DNA from: an uncultured Lysobacter sp.
GTDB taxonomy: Bacteria > Pseudomonadota > Gammaproteobacteria > Xanthomonadales > Xanthomonadaceae
DNA: 64,000 nucleotides
Direction: 5' to 3'
NCBI GenBank assembly: GCA_946480055.1
Contig: CAMLID010000003.1
Coordinates: 57,470 to 121,469, forward strand
The notes beneath the pieces are model-generated. The model saw only the letters and a list, made by a program, of their open reading frames with translations. It was not told where the DNA came from and did no database searches. Positions 48,267 to 56,108 of this stretch are shown piece after piece (the stretch's first letter is position 1; every line of letters starts with the position of its first letter). The translations under genes and the position numbers were made by a program.

Positions 48267-48749
48267 TTACTTCGCCGTGGATCGACGCGCAGCCGTGAGC
48301 GCCGCCGCACTCAACACACCCCGCTGCTCGGCCAGCTTCAACAACTGCGCCTCGACCAGCGACGCAGCGGTCGATGCGCTGGCGGCGATGGCGGGTGCGC
48401 TGGCTTTGGCGACGTCTTGGTGGCGTTCGGAGCGCAGGAAGCGGCCCTTCACGGTGTACTCGACGGGCGCGGCTTGGCCGACGGCTTCGACGCGGATGCC
48501 GTTGTAGCCCAGCACCGACGGCAGCTGCGTCGAGCGCACGCCGGCGCCGGTGGCCAGGGCGCTGGACAGCTGCGATTGCAACGAGCGGATGGTGTCGGGG
48601 TCGGTGATGGTCAGGGTGGGGTTGGGCCGCCCCGAGTAGACCAGATAGGTCACGCGCAGCTCGGTCGGTGCGGCGGCTGCGTTCTGCGCCCAGGCCGTGG
48701 GGCCGGCGAGCAGCGACAGCAGCAGTGCGCAGGTGGTCCAGGCTTTCAT
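48267..48749 (-). CDS. Hypothetical exported protein downstream of LamG gene
   Basis: A 160-residue protein with a Sec signal (ALLLSLLAGPTAWAQ). The mature part has LRVTYLVYSGRPNPTLTITD, a long Ala/Ser-rich helical stretch and a basic end. I start it at 48749 where a GAGG site stands; an ATG at 48785 is in frame and overlaps the LamG stop by ATGA, so a coupled, 12-residue longer form is possible. Same-strand, adjacent position to the LamG gene suggests a joint function. The opening of the mature protein recurs in hypothetical proteins paired with NCYNYA-type proteins, but this is only an impression. Confidence 0.65.
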   Translation of the reverse strand: MKAWTTCALLLSLLAGPTAWAQNAAAAPTELRVTYLVYSGRPNPTLTITDPDTIRSLQSQLSSALATGAGVRSTQLPSVLGYNGIRVEAVGQAAPVEYTVKGRFLRSERHQDVAKASAPAIAASASTAASLVEAQLLKLAEQRGVLSAAALTAARRSTAK

Positions 48750-48781
48750 CGGACGCCTCGATACGAAGGACGGAAATAGGT

Positions 48782-49945
48782 TCATCGGATTTCCTCGTGG
48801 CCGCCGGCCTGCACGCTGTCCGACCACACGCGGAAGTAGCCGCAGAAGTCGGTGTAGTTGCCGCGGTCGGCGTACTCCGGGTCGTAGATCTGCGAGCCGG
48901 AGTTGTCCAGGTTGGTCGCCGGCGTCTGGCCGGGCTTGTGGCTCCAGGTGCCGAAGCGGTCGCGGCGGTACCAGTGGTAGTCCTCCCCGGGCGCGACGAC
49001 CAAGGCCACGACGTTCTTGTAGCTGGGGTCGTAGGGGTCGGTGATGGGCTCCAGGCCGTCGCGGATGGCGGCGGCGTGGACCACGGTGCACGTCATGCCG
49101 ACGGCGGTCTGCCCCGACGCGGCGCCGGGTTGGGCGAAGGTGTTGGTGCGCTTGTTGTTGGCGTAGTTGTAGCAGTTGTTGCTGATGACGGCGGCGCCGC
49201 CGTTCCAGGTACTGGGCTCGTACAGCGGGTAGCCCGGCGCCATCACCGTGGCGATGTCGTCGAAGGACAGCGCGCGGTTGTACAGGTGCACCTCGTCCAG
49301 GCGATCGTTGAAGTGGCTGGTGCCGTCGACGGCGCGGCCGATCAACAGCGGCGCATCGGTGTTGCTGTAGATATTCTCTTGCAACGGCCAGGTGCCGGCC
49401 TCGTTACCGTCGATGTAGAACTGCACCGTCTCGGTGCTGCGCGCCACCGTCACGGCGACGTGGTGCCAGCGGTTGGGCGTGAGCGGCATCGCCGCCAGGG
49501 ACGAATAGGGAATCTTGCTGGGCGCGCCGGTCAACCGCAGCGTCAGCCGCCGGCTGCTGGAAATGGCGAACAGGTAGCCGCCGTTGCTGCCGCGATTGTC
49601 CAGGATAGTGCGGCTGATGGAGTTGACCGTGCTGATGCGCACATACGCGCCGAAGCTGAAATCGCCGGTGTCGAAACTCAATGCCGGCGAATACGGCACC
49701 GAGTAGTACTTGCCCCCGGTGAGGACCACACCGCGGTTGGCCCAACCCCAGGACGTGGGATTGGTGCCGACCGCACTGGCGCTATGGCCGTGGCCCGTGA
49801 CGTCGGCGGCGGTGGTGATGGCGTTCTGGAAATCCCACCCCGCCACCGACCAGCCCGGTACGTTCGGCGTGGGTTGCGATTGGCTGGCAGCGATGGGCAG
49901 CAGCGCGCCGATGACGAATGCGCAGAGCACGAGCCTAGGTTTCAT
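48782..49945 (-). CDS. Exported LamG-domain protein with possible Cys/His C-terminal enzyme domain
   Basis: A 387-residue exported protein. After the signal (VLCAFVIGALLPIAASQS) comes a LamG/concanavalin-like domain (about 30-235: DFSFGAYVRISTVNSISRTI, RWHHVAVTVARSTETVQFYI, NDRLDEVHLYNRALSFDDIA), a carbohydrate- or protein-binding beta-sandwich. The C-terminal 140 residues hold NNCYNYANNKR, VVAPGEDYHWYRRDRFGTWS and HKPGQTPATNLDNSG: a Cys in a CYNYA motif and later His residues resemble papain-like or NlpC-type hydrolases, but the assignment is tentative. AAGGA site before the ATG. Followed by a small exported protein gene. Confidence 0.75.
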   Translation of the reverse strand: MKPRLVLCAFVIGALLPIAASQSQPTPNVPGWSVAGWDFQNAITTAADVTGHGHSASAVGTNPTSWGWANRGVVLTGGKYYSVPYSPALSFDTGDFSFGAYVRISTVNSISRTILDNRGSNGGYLFAISSSRRLTLRLTGAPSKIPYSSLAAMPLTPNRWHHVAVTVARSTETVQFYIDGNEAGTWPLQENIYSNTDAPLLIGRAVDGTSHFNDRLDEVHLYNRALSFDDIATVMAPGYPLYEPSTWNGGAAVISNNCYNYANNKRTNTFAQPGAASGQTAVGMTCTVVHAAAIRDGLEPITDPYDPSYKNVVALVVAPGEDYHWYRRDRFGTWSHKPGQTPATNLDNSGSQIYDPEYADRGNYTDFCGYFRVWSDSVQAGGHEEIR

Positions 49946-50026
49946 GCGATGTCCTTATGCATTAGCGGTCGCGAAACGGAGCGCTGCCTTCGGAACCGAC
50001 CGCCCCGAGCCGATGTGTGTCGTCCC

Positions 50027-50060
50027 GCCGCATCTTGTGCCGGGCCAAAGAGAAAATACA
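50027..50060. repeat. Direct repeat, left copy, partner at 50706-50730
   Basis: GCCGCATCTTGTG followed by a CGGGCCAAA-like block occurs here and again at 50706-50730 (GCCGCATCTTGTGTCGGCCA), one on each side of the membrane-anchored coiled protein gene. The first 13 bases are identical. Confidence 0.5.
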
Positions 50061-50156
50061 AGGCCGTCCCGTCCGGGCCGCCTGATCCGGCGTCACCGTC
50101 GGCGACGACTGCGCCCGCCGATGCACACGCACCAATAAATCCTTCCGCTCTACCCA

Positions 50157-50684
50157 CTAAAGCGAGGCATAGAGCTTGGCGGCCTGCCTTTGAACTTCCG
50201 CCTTGAGTTCGGTGGCTTTGTCTTTATGCGCGCTAAGTTCCTCTGCACTCGGCAAGGTCATGCGCCTGACCATGGCGTTTCTGAAGTCCATGACCGTGGC
50301 GATCGTGCCCTTCAGGCTGGAGCAGCTGTCTTGCGCATTCAGCAGGCTGAAACGAGAGGCCGCGATCTGCGCACGATCTGCGCTCTCCAGCAGCAAGTCG
50401 TCTCGCTCCTTTAGCTGTGCGTGCGTTTCCGGCGCGATCTGTATCGGCGACCCATCCGCGTCCTCGACCATCCACGTCAGCCGCGAGATGAAGTTCGCGT
50501 GCGTATTGAAGAATTTCTCCGCTTGATCCACCGCCTCTTCCACCATCCTGATCTTGCGGGCCCGCAGTTCCTTCTCTCTCTCGTTCCTGTTGTTCATGCG
50601 CAGCGCAACGACCGAGAACAGGCCGCCGATGACGGCGCCCAGCCCGATCTTCACCACCGAATCGATCACTTCCACCCAGGTCAT
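50157..50684 (-). CDS. Hypothetical membrane-anchored coiled protein
   Basis: A 175-residue protein with one N-terminal membrane helix (VVKIGLGAVIGGLFSVVAL) followed by a long charged helical region (NNRNEREKELRARKIRMVEE, ETHAQLKERDDLLLESADRA, AHKDKATELKAEVQRQAAKL), likely coiled-coil and cytoplasmic. No known domain. The ATG at 50684 has GAGGG upstream. The gene is flanked by imperfect direct repeats (50027-50060 and 50706-50730), so it may be a mobile or duplicated cassette. Confidence 0.6.
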   Translation of the reverse strand: MTWVEVIDSVVKIGLGAVIGGLFSVVALRMNNRNEREKELRARKIRMVEEAVDQAEKFFNTHANFISRLTWMVEDADGSPIQIAPETHAQLKERDDLLLESADRAQIAASRFSLLNAQDSCSSLKGTIATVMDFRNAMVRRMTLPSAEELSAHKDKATELKAEVQRQAAKLYASL

Positions 50685-50980
50685 ATCGCGCCCTCGTAGC
50701 GTCCGGCCGCATCTTGTGTCGGCCAAAAGCGGAACGGTAAGGTCGCCCGGGACCGCAGGCGCCGCGGCATGGCAACCGGTGCATGCGCTTTGGCCGCAAG
50801 CCGGATATTCCCGACCATCGAGGCAAAGACCCGGCCTTGAATCGCGACGAGCCAAGGCCCGGCCGGTGAGGTCCGGCCGCCAGACCCGGATATCCCCGCC
50901 GGGCGCAAGGCATTCCACCGCTTACGGCCCGGGCGCCCGGGGGCGACCGCGCGGCCGACTGGAGCCGTCCGCCGGACGGA
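50685..50980. other. Intergenic stretch, nearly 300 bp, right direct repeat only
   Basis: No gene is seen. The right copy of the direct repeat lies at 50706-50730. A GC-rich remainder contains CCGG-rich segments but no clear hairpin or operator. Confidence 0.5.
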
Positions 50981-51292
50981 TTACGGAGTCCGCTTTCGCT
51001 GGCTACGCAGCTTCACGGACAGGGCCAGCGCAGCCAGGGAAAGAACGGTGAAGGCCACACCGGAACCAAGGTAAATCGCGCCGGACATCGAACCTGGCCG
51101 CATGACCCAAACCTGCGTGAACAGATCGACCAGAGCTGCAATAAAGACAGCCAGCGCCAACAGAGCGGTAATGCCTGTTATGCGGGCCAGCTTATGTGTT
51201 TGTGTCGCGCCACGTCTTCCGCTTGCGATGGCCCGGATGTCCGCGGCAAGGAAGAGCGGAAGAAGCAGCAACGGAATCAGCTGAACGGTCAC
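50981..51292 (-). CDS. Small hypothetical membrane protein
   Basis: A 103-residue protein with three membrane helices (LIPLLLLPLFLAADIRAIA, ITGITALLALAVFIAALVDL, GVAFTVLSLAALALSV) and basic loops (SGRRGATQTHK, LRSQRKRTP). The start codon would be GTG at 51292, without a clear ribosome binding site, so the exact start is uncertain. No family recognised. Confidence 0.5.
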   Translation of the reverse strand: MTVQLIPLLLLPLFLAADIRAIASGRRGATQTHKLARITGITALLALAVFIAALVDLFTQVWVMRPGSMSGAIYLGSGVAFTVLSLAALALSVKLRSQRKRTP

Positions 51293-51499
51293 GGCAACCG
51301 CACTCGCGTTCGTTCCAATGTTTGCGCAGCGGCCTTAACGGCCGCACGGTGACGAACACCCGTCATGGACAAATCCACCTTTTCCAAACAATCTGTCATC
51401 CGTCTTGCCGCCAAACACTGGGCCAGCGCCGTACTGAGAATAGACGCTGTCGTGGAAACGACCACTCAAGGACTGTTTCATCACCGCGGAGATAGCACC

Positions 51500-51910
51500 A
51501 TGCAGCGTCGTTGCGATTGCCCCCGTGGCGGGCAGATTACTTGCGAGTCCCATCAAGTCGGCTATTGCATGATGGTGGCCGGCGAGCGCTTTTCCGGTTG
51601 CCTTGCACCGCCAGCAGTGGCCGTGCGCGACCTCTCATCTGCCTTGCGGGAGTTGTTGGAGTGGACGCTGAAGGAACTCGATTTCTCCCTTTCCCGAGGG
51701 GGCGGCGATAACGAAATCATGCTGCTGGTGCTCGAGGCCGAGATCGGGCACGAGCGATGGCCTGCGCGGATTCGCGAAGGCATGTCCCTGGAGTTCTCAG
51801 GGTGGGCGCGGGTGGACGGCGAGCTCAAGTCCTCGGATTTGGCCATCAGAGTGCCCGAACCGTTCGACAACCTACGGCGGGTGCACGGGTCCGGGCACGC
51901 GCCGGCGTGA
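51500..51910 (+). CDS. Hypothetical protein with Cys-rich N-terminus
   Basis: A 136-residue protein. The first 35 residues hold five cysteines (RRCDCPRGGQITC, GYC, SGC) in a pattern that could bind zinc or form disulfides. The rest has two acidic helices (LSSALRELLEWTLKELDF) and a beta-type end (WARVDGELKSSDLAIRVPEP). I choose the ATG at 51500 because a GGAG site precedes it; an in-frame ATG at 51365 adds 45 residues without features. No family recognised. Confidence 0.5.
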   Translation: MQRRCDCPRGGQITCESHQVGYCMMVAGERFSGCLAPPAVAVRDLSSALRELLEWTLKELDFSLSRGGGDNEIMLLVLEAEIGHERWPARIREGMSLEFSGWARVDGELKSSDLAIRVPEPFDNLRRVHGSGHAPA

Positions 51911-51985
51911 GGCGCCGCTCCTACCCCAGCGTGAATGGCGGAGTGTGGCGCTAGGGACTGTGGTGGGAGCGGCGTGAGCCGCGAT
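51909..51985. repeat. REP pair, left arm degenerate
   Basis: GGCGCCGCTCCTACCCCAGC (from 51911) is a partial REP arm in inverted orientation; TGGTGGGAGCGGCGTGAGCC (from 51961) is a complete GTGGG-type arm. They lie between the Cys-rich gene and the pentapeptide-repeat gene. Confidence 0.75.
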
Positions 51986-52179
51986 GGCAGTCGAGCGGCG
52001 GCGTGGATGGCCGCGGGCGTGGTCGAGATGTGATCGAGGCGCGTGCTGGTGCTGCTTTTGGCGATGCGCTTGCGTCGGCAACGCCGTTGCGCAATCGCGG
52101 CCTATGCATCGACGCAGCGCCTCGGGCAGCCCCCCGGTGGCTTGGGCTATTGTCCACGCTCTGCCACAGGGGGCGTGCC

Positions 52180-53484
52180 ATGAAACTGCTGGGATGGGTG
52201 GTGATCGGTGTATGGGGGGTGGCTTCGGTGGGGGCGGTGTGGGCCGCCGATCCGGCCACGGTGTATCGCTTGACGCATCCGCGCTCGTGCCTGGGCTGCG
52301 ATGCGAGCCAGGCGGAGTTGCCGGACGGGATCGACCTGAGCGGCTACGACCTGAGCAAGGCGCGCTTGGACGGGGCGCGGGCACGCGGGGCGAATCTGCA
52401 GTCGGCGGTGTTGGCCGAGGCGGATTTGCGGCGGGCCGATTTGAGCGGCGCCAACCTGCAGTCGGCGGTGCTGACCCAGGCGGACCTGCGCGAGGCCAAT
52501 TTGAACGGCGCGCGTGTGCAGTCGGCGCAGTGGACCGGGGCGAAGGTGACAGGGATCGACCTGAGCGGGGTGCAGGTGGATGGGGATTTCAGCGGGTTCG
52601 ACCTGACCCAGGCGCGCTTCAACAGCGGTCGGCTCACGGGCGCCCGCTTCGTCGGGGCGCAGTTGGCAGGTACGAGCTGGCGCGGGGCCACGGTGGCGCA
52701 CGTGGATTTTGCGCGGGCGCAAGCGCCCGGAGCCGATTTCACCGGGGCGCGGATGCGCGCGACGACCAGCTTCGCCGGGGCCAACCTGGTCGGGGCGAAG
52801 TTCTTTCAGCTGCAGCTGGAGCGGCACATGGGGAATGAGCTGATCGACTTCACCGGCGCGGACTTGAGCGGTGCGAACTTCGCCGAGGCAGCGTGCGACA
52901 TCGTAGTGTTCCGGCACTGCGCGCGCACCGATGCGGCGACGACGTGCCCGGCAGGGCACAAGGGGCCGTGCCGGGATTTCGGCTCGGCGGTGGTGCAGCG
53001 CAACCGCGATGCCGTGATCCGCTCTTTGCCGTGCACGGGCTGCGAGTTGCGCGGGGTCAATCTGGATTTCCAGGGCGGGGCGCAGGTCGTGTTGGATCGC
53101 GCGGACCTGAGCCATGCCTCGCTGAGGCATTTCAAAGCGCCGGGCGGGAGTTTGGTCCAGGTCAAGCTGCGCGGTGCGGACGTGCACGGCGATTTCACAC
53201 GCGCCCGGTTGCAGGGCGCGGACCTGCGCACGCACGCGTTGTCGGGGACGTTCGTGGAGGCGCAGATGACCGGCGCGGATTTGAGCGGGGCGGATATCCA
53301 GATGTCGGATTACCGGCGCGCGGTGCTGATCAATGCGAAGTTGGTCGGGACGACGTTGTACGGCACCGATTTGCGCGGCGCGAATCTGACCGGGGCGGAT
53401 ATGACCGGGGCGCACTATCTGAAACAGGCCGATACGGACTCGACTACGACGTGTCCGAACGGGAAGCCGGGGCCGTGTTGGTGA
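52180..53484 (+). CDS. Exported pentapeptide-repeat protein
   Basis: A 434-residue protein with a Sec signal (MKLLGWVVIGVWGVASVGAV, cleaved before AD, residue 23) and long runs of the A(D/N)LxG pentapeptide pattern (for example ADLRRADLSGANLQSAVLTQ near residues 85-105 and again after 365), which fold into a right-handed square beta-helix. The array is interrupted near 245-290 by a Cys-rich insert (HCARTDAATTCPAGHKGPC). Cysteine pairs CLGC near the mature start and CTGC later, and a second TTCPNGKPGPC at the C-terminus, suggest disulfides, fitting the periplasm. AGGGGG site before the ATG. Function unknown; cytoplasmic relatives mimic DNA, which is unlikely for an exported one. Confidence 0.85.
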   Translation: MKLLGWVVIGVWGVASVGAVWAADPATVYRLTHPRSCLGCDASQAELPDGIDLSGYDLSKARLDGARARGANLQSAVLAEADLRRADLSGANLQSAVLTQADLREANLNGARVQSAQWTGAKVTGIDLSGVQVDGDFSGFDLTQARFNSGRLTGARFVGAQLAGTSWRGATVAHVDFARAQAPGADFTGARMRATTSFAGANLVGAKFFQLQLERHMGNELIDFTGADLSGANFAEAACDIVVFRHCARTDAATTCPAGHKGPCRDFGSAVVQRNRDAVIRSLPCTGCELRGVNLDFQGGAQVVLDRADLSHASLRHFKAPGGSLVQVKLRGADVHGDFTRARLQGADLRTHALSGTFVEAQMTGADLSGADIQMSDYRRAVLINAKLVGTTLYGTDLRGANLTGADMTGAHYLKQADTDSTTTCPNGKPGPCW

Positions 53485-53600
53485 GGGGGGCGGTAGTTGC
53501 GGCCGACGGGAACCACCCACCGGGGCCGACTACACAGAAGTTGAGGATCTAATCCACAACGCTGCCCATAAAACGGGCAGGCCTGCGGGTTTTACGGGCA

Positions 53601-53853
53601 TCGCTGCGCTTGCGAACCGCAGCGCAGCCCGTTTGATGGGCAGCGTTGCGGTTCGAACGGGCAGCGATGCCCATTTTCGGCGCAGCGATGCGGTCCGGAA
53701 CCGCAAGCGACGGGCGTTGAACCACAGGCGACGAGTTCGGAACCGGACGCGACGGGTTTTGGACCGCAGGCGACGAGTCCCGACCCGCACGCGTCCGGCT
53801 TTGGGCCGCAAGCGACGAGTTTGGAACCGCAGGCGACGGGTTCCGGCGCGTTC
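53601..53853. repeat. 21-bp tandem repeat tract
   Basis: A core GCGAC/GCGAT recurs at 53622, 53643, 53664, 53685, 53707, 53728, 53749, 53770, (GCGTC) 53791, 53812 and 53833: 21-bp steps with a single 22-bp step at 53685-53707. About 12 diverged units. Because 21 is a multiple of three, several frames on both strands stay open and show 7-residue repeats (such as RRLRFxT on the minus strand and EPQATGx on the plus strand). None has a good start, so I do not call a gene. The rest of 53485-53949 holds no gene that I can support. Confidence 0.75.
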
Positions 53854-53949
53854 CGTTCCAGTGCCGCAGGGCGGGCATGGCCCCGGCACCCGCGGGGCTT
53901 GGCCCGATCCGCCCTGCCCCGCGCCGACGCCCAGCGCCGACCGGTCCGC

Positions 53950-54195
53950 TCAGCCCTTGGCGGGCTTCTTCGGCGGCGTGAACACCTTTTTCTTGAGGTC
54001 CGCCAGGACCTTGCGCTGGTCGGTCTGGTTGAGCAGCCAGAAGGTCACGATGGCTTCGGCCATTACCTGCGTCTCGGCATAAAAGTAGGCCAACGGCATG
54101 CCTCTCGATGCGGCGATGCGCTGAGCCGTGGCCAAATCGGCGTCGTGGACGGCCTTCTCGTAGCGGTGAGTATGTGCGGTTAAATTCCCAGACAT
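53950..54195 (-). CDS. Small hypothetical protein with Lys/Pro-rich tail
   Basis: An 81-residue protein: an N-terminal polar segment (SGNLTAHTHRYEKAVHDADL), helices ATAQRIAASRGMPLAYFYAE and VMAEAIVTFWLLNQTDQRKV, and a basic tail KKKVFTPPKKPAKG. A strong AAGGAG site fixes the ATG at 54195. Upstream, 89-118 bases from the start, are two adjacent palindromes in an AT-rich promoter. Cytoplasmic; no family recognised. The basic tail could contact nucleic acid, but that is a guess. Confidence 0.65.
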   Translation of the reverse strand: MSGNLTAHTHRYEKAVHDADLATAQRIAASRGMPLAYFYAETQVMAEAIVTFWLLNQTDQRKVLADLKKKVFTPPKKPAKG

Positions 54196-54508
54196 GTCAG
54201 CTCCTTCTGTAATAGCGAATCGTTCGCCACGAGACGATTGCCTCGCCCGACAGAAGAATCCACATACCGACAACAGTCGTCAATTACGATAATCGTAATT
54301 ACGTTTATCGTAAATCGCAGGAAACAAACCCATAGCTCAAATACTAAAGAACCTAAGATTAAACCGCAAACTATTTTGCATACATCGGAAATTATGATTC
54401 AGCCCCTTCCACTGCCTCATGATGCTGGCGATAAAACTTGGACCAATATTCTCGATCGCTACGTTTTATCGTGAAAGTCCTACGCCCCAAACCACATCAG
54501 CCCATAAG
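54196..54508. other. AT-rich intergenic stretch
   Basis: About 310 bases clearly richer in A and T than the flanks, without a convincing gene (small open frames here lack start signals). It contains the paired palindromes at 54284-54313 and marks the left edge of a block of different composition. Confidence 0.6.
54284..54313. promoter_or_regulatory. Two abutting 15-bp palindromes
   Basis: TTACGATAATCGTAA (54284-54298), a perfect palindrome with 7-bp arms, is followed without gap by TTACGTTTATCGTAA (54299-54313), the same site with two changes. The pair lies upstream of the small Lys/Pro-rich protein gene and looks like a double operator for a dimeric regulator, not encoded nearby. Confidence 0.65.
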
Positions 54509-55324
54509 TTATTGAGCACCGCTATCACCGTCCTTATCCGGCACGACTCCATAATCGACACGATATCTCTCATGGCATTGCGGACACTCCCAGCACGTGC
54601 CCTGCTTGAGCTCGTCGACCCAAAGATCGAGCGAATGATTGCAATGCGGTGTCGGACACCGAGAACGGACCATGATTGACTCCCATTGCACCTTTCCATC
54701 ATCGAGCAGGCGCCCGGCATGTGGGGCGTTGCAGTAAATGCATTTTGCAACGAGCTTGATCTGCGCATGCGGTACGCGCTTATGAATGGGTTTGCCGCAG
54801 CGCAGGCACTCAAAGTTTGAAAATTTTCCCAGCGTGCAGTTCCAGATGGGTGAACTTAACGAGGCTTCGATCTTCTGAACTGTGTCTTTCAGGCGCGTCC
54901 GGACTTTATCCGGATCCCACTCCTTGCCCTCGTCCAGTTGCCGCATGGTGGGCATATGCAGGAACGAACCGGTCGCGTGGTAGTGCTTCCTGATCTCTTC
55001 AAGACCAAACACGACGTCTGTTCCAAGCGTTGACATTGTTTTAGGTGCGACGCCCGGTGAAGGTTCTTCGCCAACCCGTAGCGTGTAGGTCAACCCGGCC
55101 GCTGGATCGATCTCGAGCAGTGCATCCATGAGCTGCTTCGGCTGCCACTTGGCCATCGCATCCAACTGCAACTCTTTCAGGTAGGCTTGGGCGCGATCGT
55201 AGGTTAGCGCCTCCATGGCCAGCCGTAGTTCGAGTGCTGCATAGCGTAACTGCTCGTCGCTGAGCAGCTGCTTGGCGCGCTTCAGGGCTTGCCATGCTTG
55301 CGTGCGGTATTGGTGATTGGGCAT
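54509..55324 (-). CDS. Zinc-ribbon protein, last gene of restriction-modification operon
   Basis: A 271-residue protein. Residues 1-155 are helical (AWQALKRAKQLLSDEQLRYA, AALELRLAMEALTYDRAQAY), reminiscent of HEPN/DUF4145-type helical domains. Residues 170-252 hold two zinc-ribbon-like sets: Cys173, Cys176, Cys195, Cys198 (ECLRCGKP, KCIYCNAP) and Cys223, Cys228, Cys244, Cys247, Cys250 (RCPTPHC, CWECPQC). It starts four bases after the stop of the HEPN-like gene on the same strand. A nucleic-acid-binding accessory of the island is a reasonable inference; function unknown. Confidence 0.7.
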   Translation of the reverse strand: MPNHQYRTQAWQALKRAKQLLSDEQLRYAALELRLAMEALTYDRAQAYLKELQLDAMAKWQPKQLMDALLEIDPAAGLTYTLRVGEEPSPGVAPKTMSTLGTDVVFGLEEIRKHYHATGSFLHMPTMRQLDEGKEWDPDKVRTRLKDTVQKIEASLSSPIWNCTLGKFSNFECLRCGKPIHKRVPHAQIKLVAKCIYCNAPHAGRLLDDGKVQWESIMVRSRCPTPHCNHSLDLWVDELKQGTCWECPQCHERYRVDYGVVPDKDGDSGAQ

Positions 55325-55328
55325 GCGA

Positions 55329-56102
55329 CTAGAAGTCTTCCTCGAAACGCTCTTCCGGCGGCATCTTGGCGTGATCGATCAGACGGTGCAGCTCAGTCGC
55401 GAAGCGCTGAACCTCACCCGCAAGAGCCTGCACTTCCTCAATCGTGATATTGATCGGATTACCGTCTACATCGTGGCTTGATCGATGGATTACGTCGTGG
55501 CGCTTCTGGGTCGGCGCCTCGAAGGGATCATGGCTCGGAGCTTTGACGCCCAGCCCGTGCTCGATTAGTGATCGGGCTTCGTCCCAGCGATGCCACGTCA
55601 TCCTCTGCATGTGCGTCTTGACTTGAACGCCCAAGCTCTCGTGGACCTCGAAGATGCTCCCGAGCGGGACCTTGCGATCCTTGAAGACGGGATGCTCTTT
55701 GATCAGACTCCGAACTGTCTGTTCGTCGTGATCCACCCAATAGGCCATGGTCTCCCACAAAAAGGTTTCCAAGGCTGAGATCACGCCTGCGTAAGCTAAG
55801 TTCCGTGCGGTTTCAACGGCAGCCAGAGCACCTTCAAGTGCGAGCTCAGCGGCGGCCTCCAACACCTCAAACGGCACGACACTTCCGAAGCGTTCTTGAA
55901 TCTCTTCGGAAGCATCGTAGGGCCCGCCATGGACCCAGATATAGCCGCCTTCTGAGCTCATGTAGGGCGTCTCATGCGCCGGGTCTTGAAACCGCGCCTG
56001 AAACCATTCAACCACCGCGGCGACCTGCTGTTCTGGCTCAGCCGTAGCCAGCCAGTCATCGCTGATCTCCTGCTGTTCAAAGTTCGAGAATGGAGAACAC
56101 AT
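55329..56102 (-). CDS. HEPN-like protein in restriction-modification operon
   Basis: A 257-residue protein. The N-terminus has ETPYMSSEGGYIWVHGGPYD (about 44-63), a conserved-looking Gly/Tyr/Trp segment; the rest is helical (EVLEAAAELALEGALAAVET, GVISALETFLWETMAYWV). RHDVIH (Arg201, His206) fits the HEPN Rx4H motif, here embedded in KRHDVIHRSSHDVDGNPI. It lies six bases after the end of the broken XhoI-like gene and four before the zinc-ribbon gene. HEPN proteins are often RNases in defence islands; whether this one is active or structural cannot be told. Confidence 0.65.
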   Translation of the reverse strand: MCSPFSNFEQQEISDDWLATAEPEQQVAAVVEWFQARFQDPAHETPYMSSEGGYIWVHGGPYDASEEIQERFGSVVPFEVLEAAAELALEGALAAVETARNLAYAGVISALETFLWETMAYWVDHDEQTVRSLIKEHPVFKDRKVPLGSIFEVHESLGVQVKTHMQRMTWHRWDEARSLIEHGLGVKAPSHDPFEAPTQKRHDVIHRSSHDVDGNPINITIEEVQALAGEVQRFATELHRLIDHAKMPPEERFEEDF

Positions 56103-56108
56103 CCGAGA

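Noticed and set aside
53530..54082. Genes within the 21-bp repeat tract on either strand
   Set aside because: Open frames are a consequence of the repeat length being a multiple of three; no ribosome site and the compositions are extreme.
54238..54679. Small open frames in and beside the AT-rich promoter
   Set aside because: No ribosome binding sites, overlap with the palindromes or with the zinc-ribbon gene, and no protein-like character.
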